From UBA4582 sp047629195 (GTDB taxonomy: Bacteria > Pseudomonadota > Gammaproteobacteria > Pseudomonadales > Azotimanducaceae), in contig JBLHWY010000060.1 in NCBI GenBank assembly GCA_047629195.1, positions 1-34,028 on the forward strand: a stretch of DNA of 34,028 nt, read 5' to 3'. Shown here piece after piece: positions 32,603 through 34,028 of the stretch. The notes below the pieces were generated by a model that ran no database searches, was not told the DNA's origin, and worked only from the letters and a program-made list of their open reading frames with translations. Positions within the stretch are counted from its first letter, which is position 1, and each line of letters starts with the position of its first letter. A program made the translations under genes and the position numbers.

Positions 32603-33642
32603 TTGAATTTGAATGGCTCTGGGCTCTCGCCTTTTTACCGCTCCCGCTAGTGGTCTATTTTGTGTTCAGGCCTGCCCGCCATCAGGAATCGGCTTTGCAT
32701 GTACCCTTTTTTAAAGTTGCCGCAGGTTTCGAGACTACAGACCAAGCAACAGCCGGAAGATCAATTTTCAGACGATCCATGCTGATCACTATCTGGTGCC
32801 TGTTAGTATTGGCCAGCCTCAGGCCGGAGTGGATCGGAGACCCAGTCAAACTACCGACTAGTGGCCGAGACCTTATGCTAGCGGTCGATATTTCCGGTTC
32901 GATGGGAACAGAAGATATGGAGGTCAACTCAGGAATGACCACACGCCTACGTGTTGTTAAAGCGGTAGTGGGCGATTTTGTTGAGCGCAGAGTTGGAGAT
33001 CGCCTTGGTCTAATTTTATTCGGCAGCCAGGCGTACCTTCAGACTCCTCTTACCTTTGATCGAACAACGGTACGCACCCTGCTAGCTGAAACTCCGCTTG
33101 GTATTGCCGGCGGCAAAACAGCAATAGGCGATGCGATAGGACTCGCGGTCAAGCGATTACAGTCACGACCAGAAAATAGTCGGATCCTGATATTACTCAC
33201 CGACGGCAAGAATAATGTCGGTGAGGTTTCACCACTTCAGGCAGCAAAAATTGCTGCAACCGAAGGTGTGAAAATCTATACCATCGGATTCGGTGCCGAC
33301 GAACTCATTGTGCAGGGATTGCTGTTTAACAGAACCATCAACCCGTCGGCAGAGCTAGATACAAAAACGCTGACAGAAATTGCGAATATAACGGGTGGTA
33401 TCTATCAACGCGCAAGAAACTTGCAGGAACTCGCATCTATCTATGATGTACTCGACACCCTGGAGCCTATCGAACAAGACCAGCAGACCTACCGACCTGA
33501 AAAATCTTTATTTTTCTGGCCACTGGGCATAGCGCTTATTTGCTCTATGATCATGGCACTAACACATCCACTTATGCGAAGCTTTTTTCAATGGGTGGTG
33601 CGACAAATCAAGAATGAACGCAGTGTGGCGGCACAGTCATGA
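32599..33642 (+). CDS. VWA-domain membrane protein (BatA-like)
   Basis: 347-aa inner-membrane protein. It has a hydrophobic N-terminal span (about 5-25, WLWALAFLPLPLVVYFVF), a second near 60-75, a VWA domain at about 88-285, and a C-terminal span (about 305-325, LFFWPLGIALICSMIMAL). The MIDAS motif is complete: DISGSM (D-x-S-x-S), a Thr in GGKTAIGDAI, and Asp in LLTDGKNN. The layout is that of BatA in Bacteroides and of the first VWA gene in gammaproteobacterial MoxR clusters. It overlaps the genes on both sides by 4 bp, so the whole set is likely translated from one mRNA. The VWA domain would face the periplasm or cytoplasm depending on topology, which I cannot fix by eye. Confidence 0.94.
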   Translation: MIEFEWLWALAFLPLPLVVYFVFRPARHQESALHVPFFKVAAGFETTDQATAGRSIFRRSMLITIWCLLVLASLRPEWIGDPVKLPTSGRDLMLAVDISGSMGTEDMEVNSGMTTRLRVVKAVVGDFVERRVGDRLGLILFGSQAYLQTPLTFDRTTVRTLLAETPLGIAGGKTAIGDAIGLAVKRLQSRPENSRILILLTDGKNNVGEVSPLQAAKIAATEGVKIYTIGFGADELIVQGLLFNRTINPSAELDTKTLTEIANITGGIYQRARNLQELASIYDVLDTLEPIEQDQQTYRPEKSLFFWPLGIALICSMIMALTHPLMRSFFQWVVRQIKNERSVAAQS

Positions 33643-34028
33643 CATCAGATTTGATCGAACAATTTCATTTTTTAAGGCCAGACTGGTTCTATCTAATCAT
33701 TCCGGCAATACTATTATTTGTCATGTTCCGGATACGACAGAGAATGGGGTCTAACTGGACGAACGCTATTGACCCAGCCTTACTGCCTTACCTCATCGAC
33801 AACTCCGAACAAAAAAGCTCACGAAACCCACTAGTACTTGCCCTTATTGCCTGGCTTCTCGCTATTGTTGCGTTGGCTGGGCCGGTCTGGCAGAAAACAC
33901 CTCAACCAGTTCATGAACGAGAAGACGCCCTGATCATTTTACTGGACCTGACGCGTTCAATGTACGCGACTGATGTAAAACCAAATCGTCTAGTTAAAGC
34001 GAGGCGAAAGGTACTTGATCTTCTTAAG
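33639..34028 (+). CDS. VWA-domain membrane protein (BatB-like), 3'-truncated by window edge
   Basis: 130 codons are visible from ATG 33639, and the frame is still open at the right edge. Start overlaps the previous stop by 4 bp. The opening FHFLRPDWFYLIIPAILLF is typical of the second VWA protein in these clusters, which usually continues into TPR repeats. Two membrane segments are visible: about residues 17-31, and about 75-92 (LVLALIAWLLAIVALAG). The VWA domain then begins with LIILLDLTRSMYATDVKP. Here the MIDAS reads D-L-T-R-S rather than D-x-S-x-S, with Thr replacing the first Ser, which could still bind metal. The rest of the domain and any TPR part lie outside the window. Confidence 0.88.
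   Translation, partial: MTSDLIEQFHFLRPDWFYLIIPAILLFVMFRIRQRMGSNWTNAIDPALLPYLIDNSEQKSSRNPLVLALIAWLLAIVALAGPVWQKTPQPVHEREDALIILLDLTRSMYATDVKPNRLVKARRKVLDLLK

Noticed and set aside
1..34028. Mobile elements, CRISPR arrays, toxin-antitoxin or defence systems
   Set aside because: No transposase, integrase, regularly spaced repeats, nuclease/helicase defence sets or paired small toxin-antitoxin genes were recognised; the gene content is core chromosomal.

Overview
The window is an ordinary, densely coded stretch of chromosome from a gammaproteobacterium. This rests on family membership (CsiV, RMF, DUF2835, SapC, a Slt70-type lytic transglycosylase, 180-kDa-class NAD-glutamate dehydrogenase, LexA with tandem CTG-N10-CAG boxes) and on blocks of gene order that I recall from Pseudomonas and its relatives (mfd-csiV; lexA/topA/small membrane protein/usp/slt; rmf/pyrD/DUF2835/gdhB/moxR cluster). 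An aerobic, probably marine or environmental relative of the Pseudomonadales/Cellvibrionales is an inference. I saw no rRNA, tRNA, insertion sequence, prophage, CRISPR array or restriction system.

Layout. 1-3499 (+): the 3' two thirds of mfd, overlapped by csiV. 3710-7721 (-): a likely operon of a SPOR/beta-barrel outer-membrane protein, an MscS-type channel and a SapC-family protein. 7722-8816 (+): lexA, behind a readable promoter with two SOS boxes and a leader with a 21-bp tandem repeat. 8915-12357 (-): topA and an unrecognised one-TM protein. 12540-19556 (+): universal stress protein, lytic transglycosylase, EAL-HDOD protein, TatD nuclease, glutaredoxin-like protein and an ABC-F ATPase. 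19589-20063 (-): a ZntR-like MerR regulator with its own 20-bp-spacer promoter. 20327-21271 (+): a D-Ala-D-Ala ligase. 21283-22578 (-): an ammonium transporter. 22857-23343 (+): rmf with a long leader. 23455-29593 (-): pyrD, DUF2835 protein and the large glutamate dehydrogenase. 29966-34028 (+): a MoxR/DUF58/DUF4381/VWA/VWA cluster that runs off the right edge.

Functional themes are DNA damage and topology (Mfd, LexA, TopA, TatD), cell envelope and peptidoglycan (CsiV, SPOR-barrel, MscS, Slt, Ddl), nitrogen metabolism (AmtB, GdhB), pyrimidine synthesis (PyrD), and stress or stationary phase (Usp, RMF, MoxR-VWA).

No clearly new multi-gene system is evident. The points most worth a second look are the SPOR plus beta-barrel protein and its operon, the orphan ZntR-like regulator lacking one expected metal ligand, the structured and CAA-rich rmf leader, and the repeat-bearing lexA leader.
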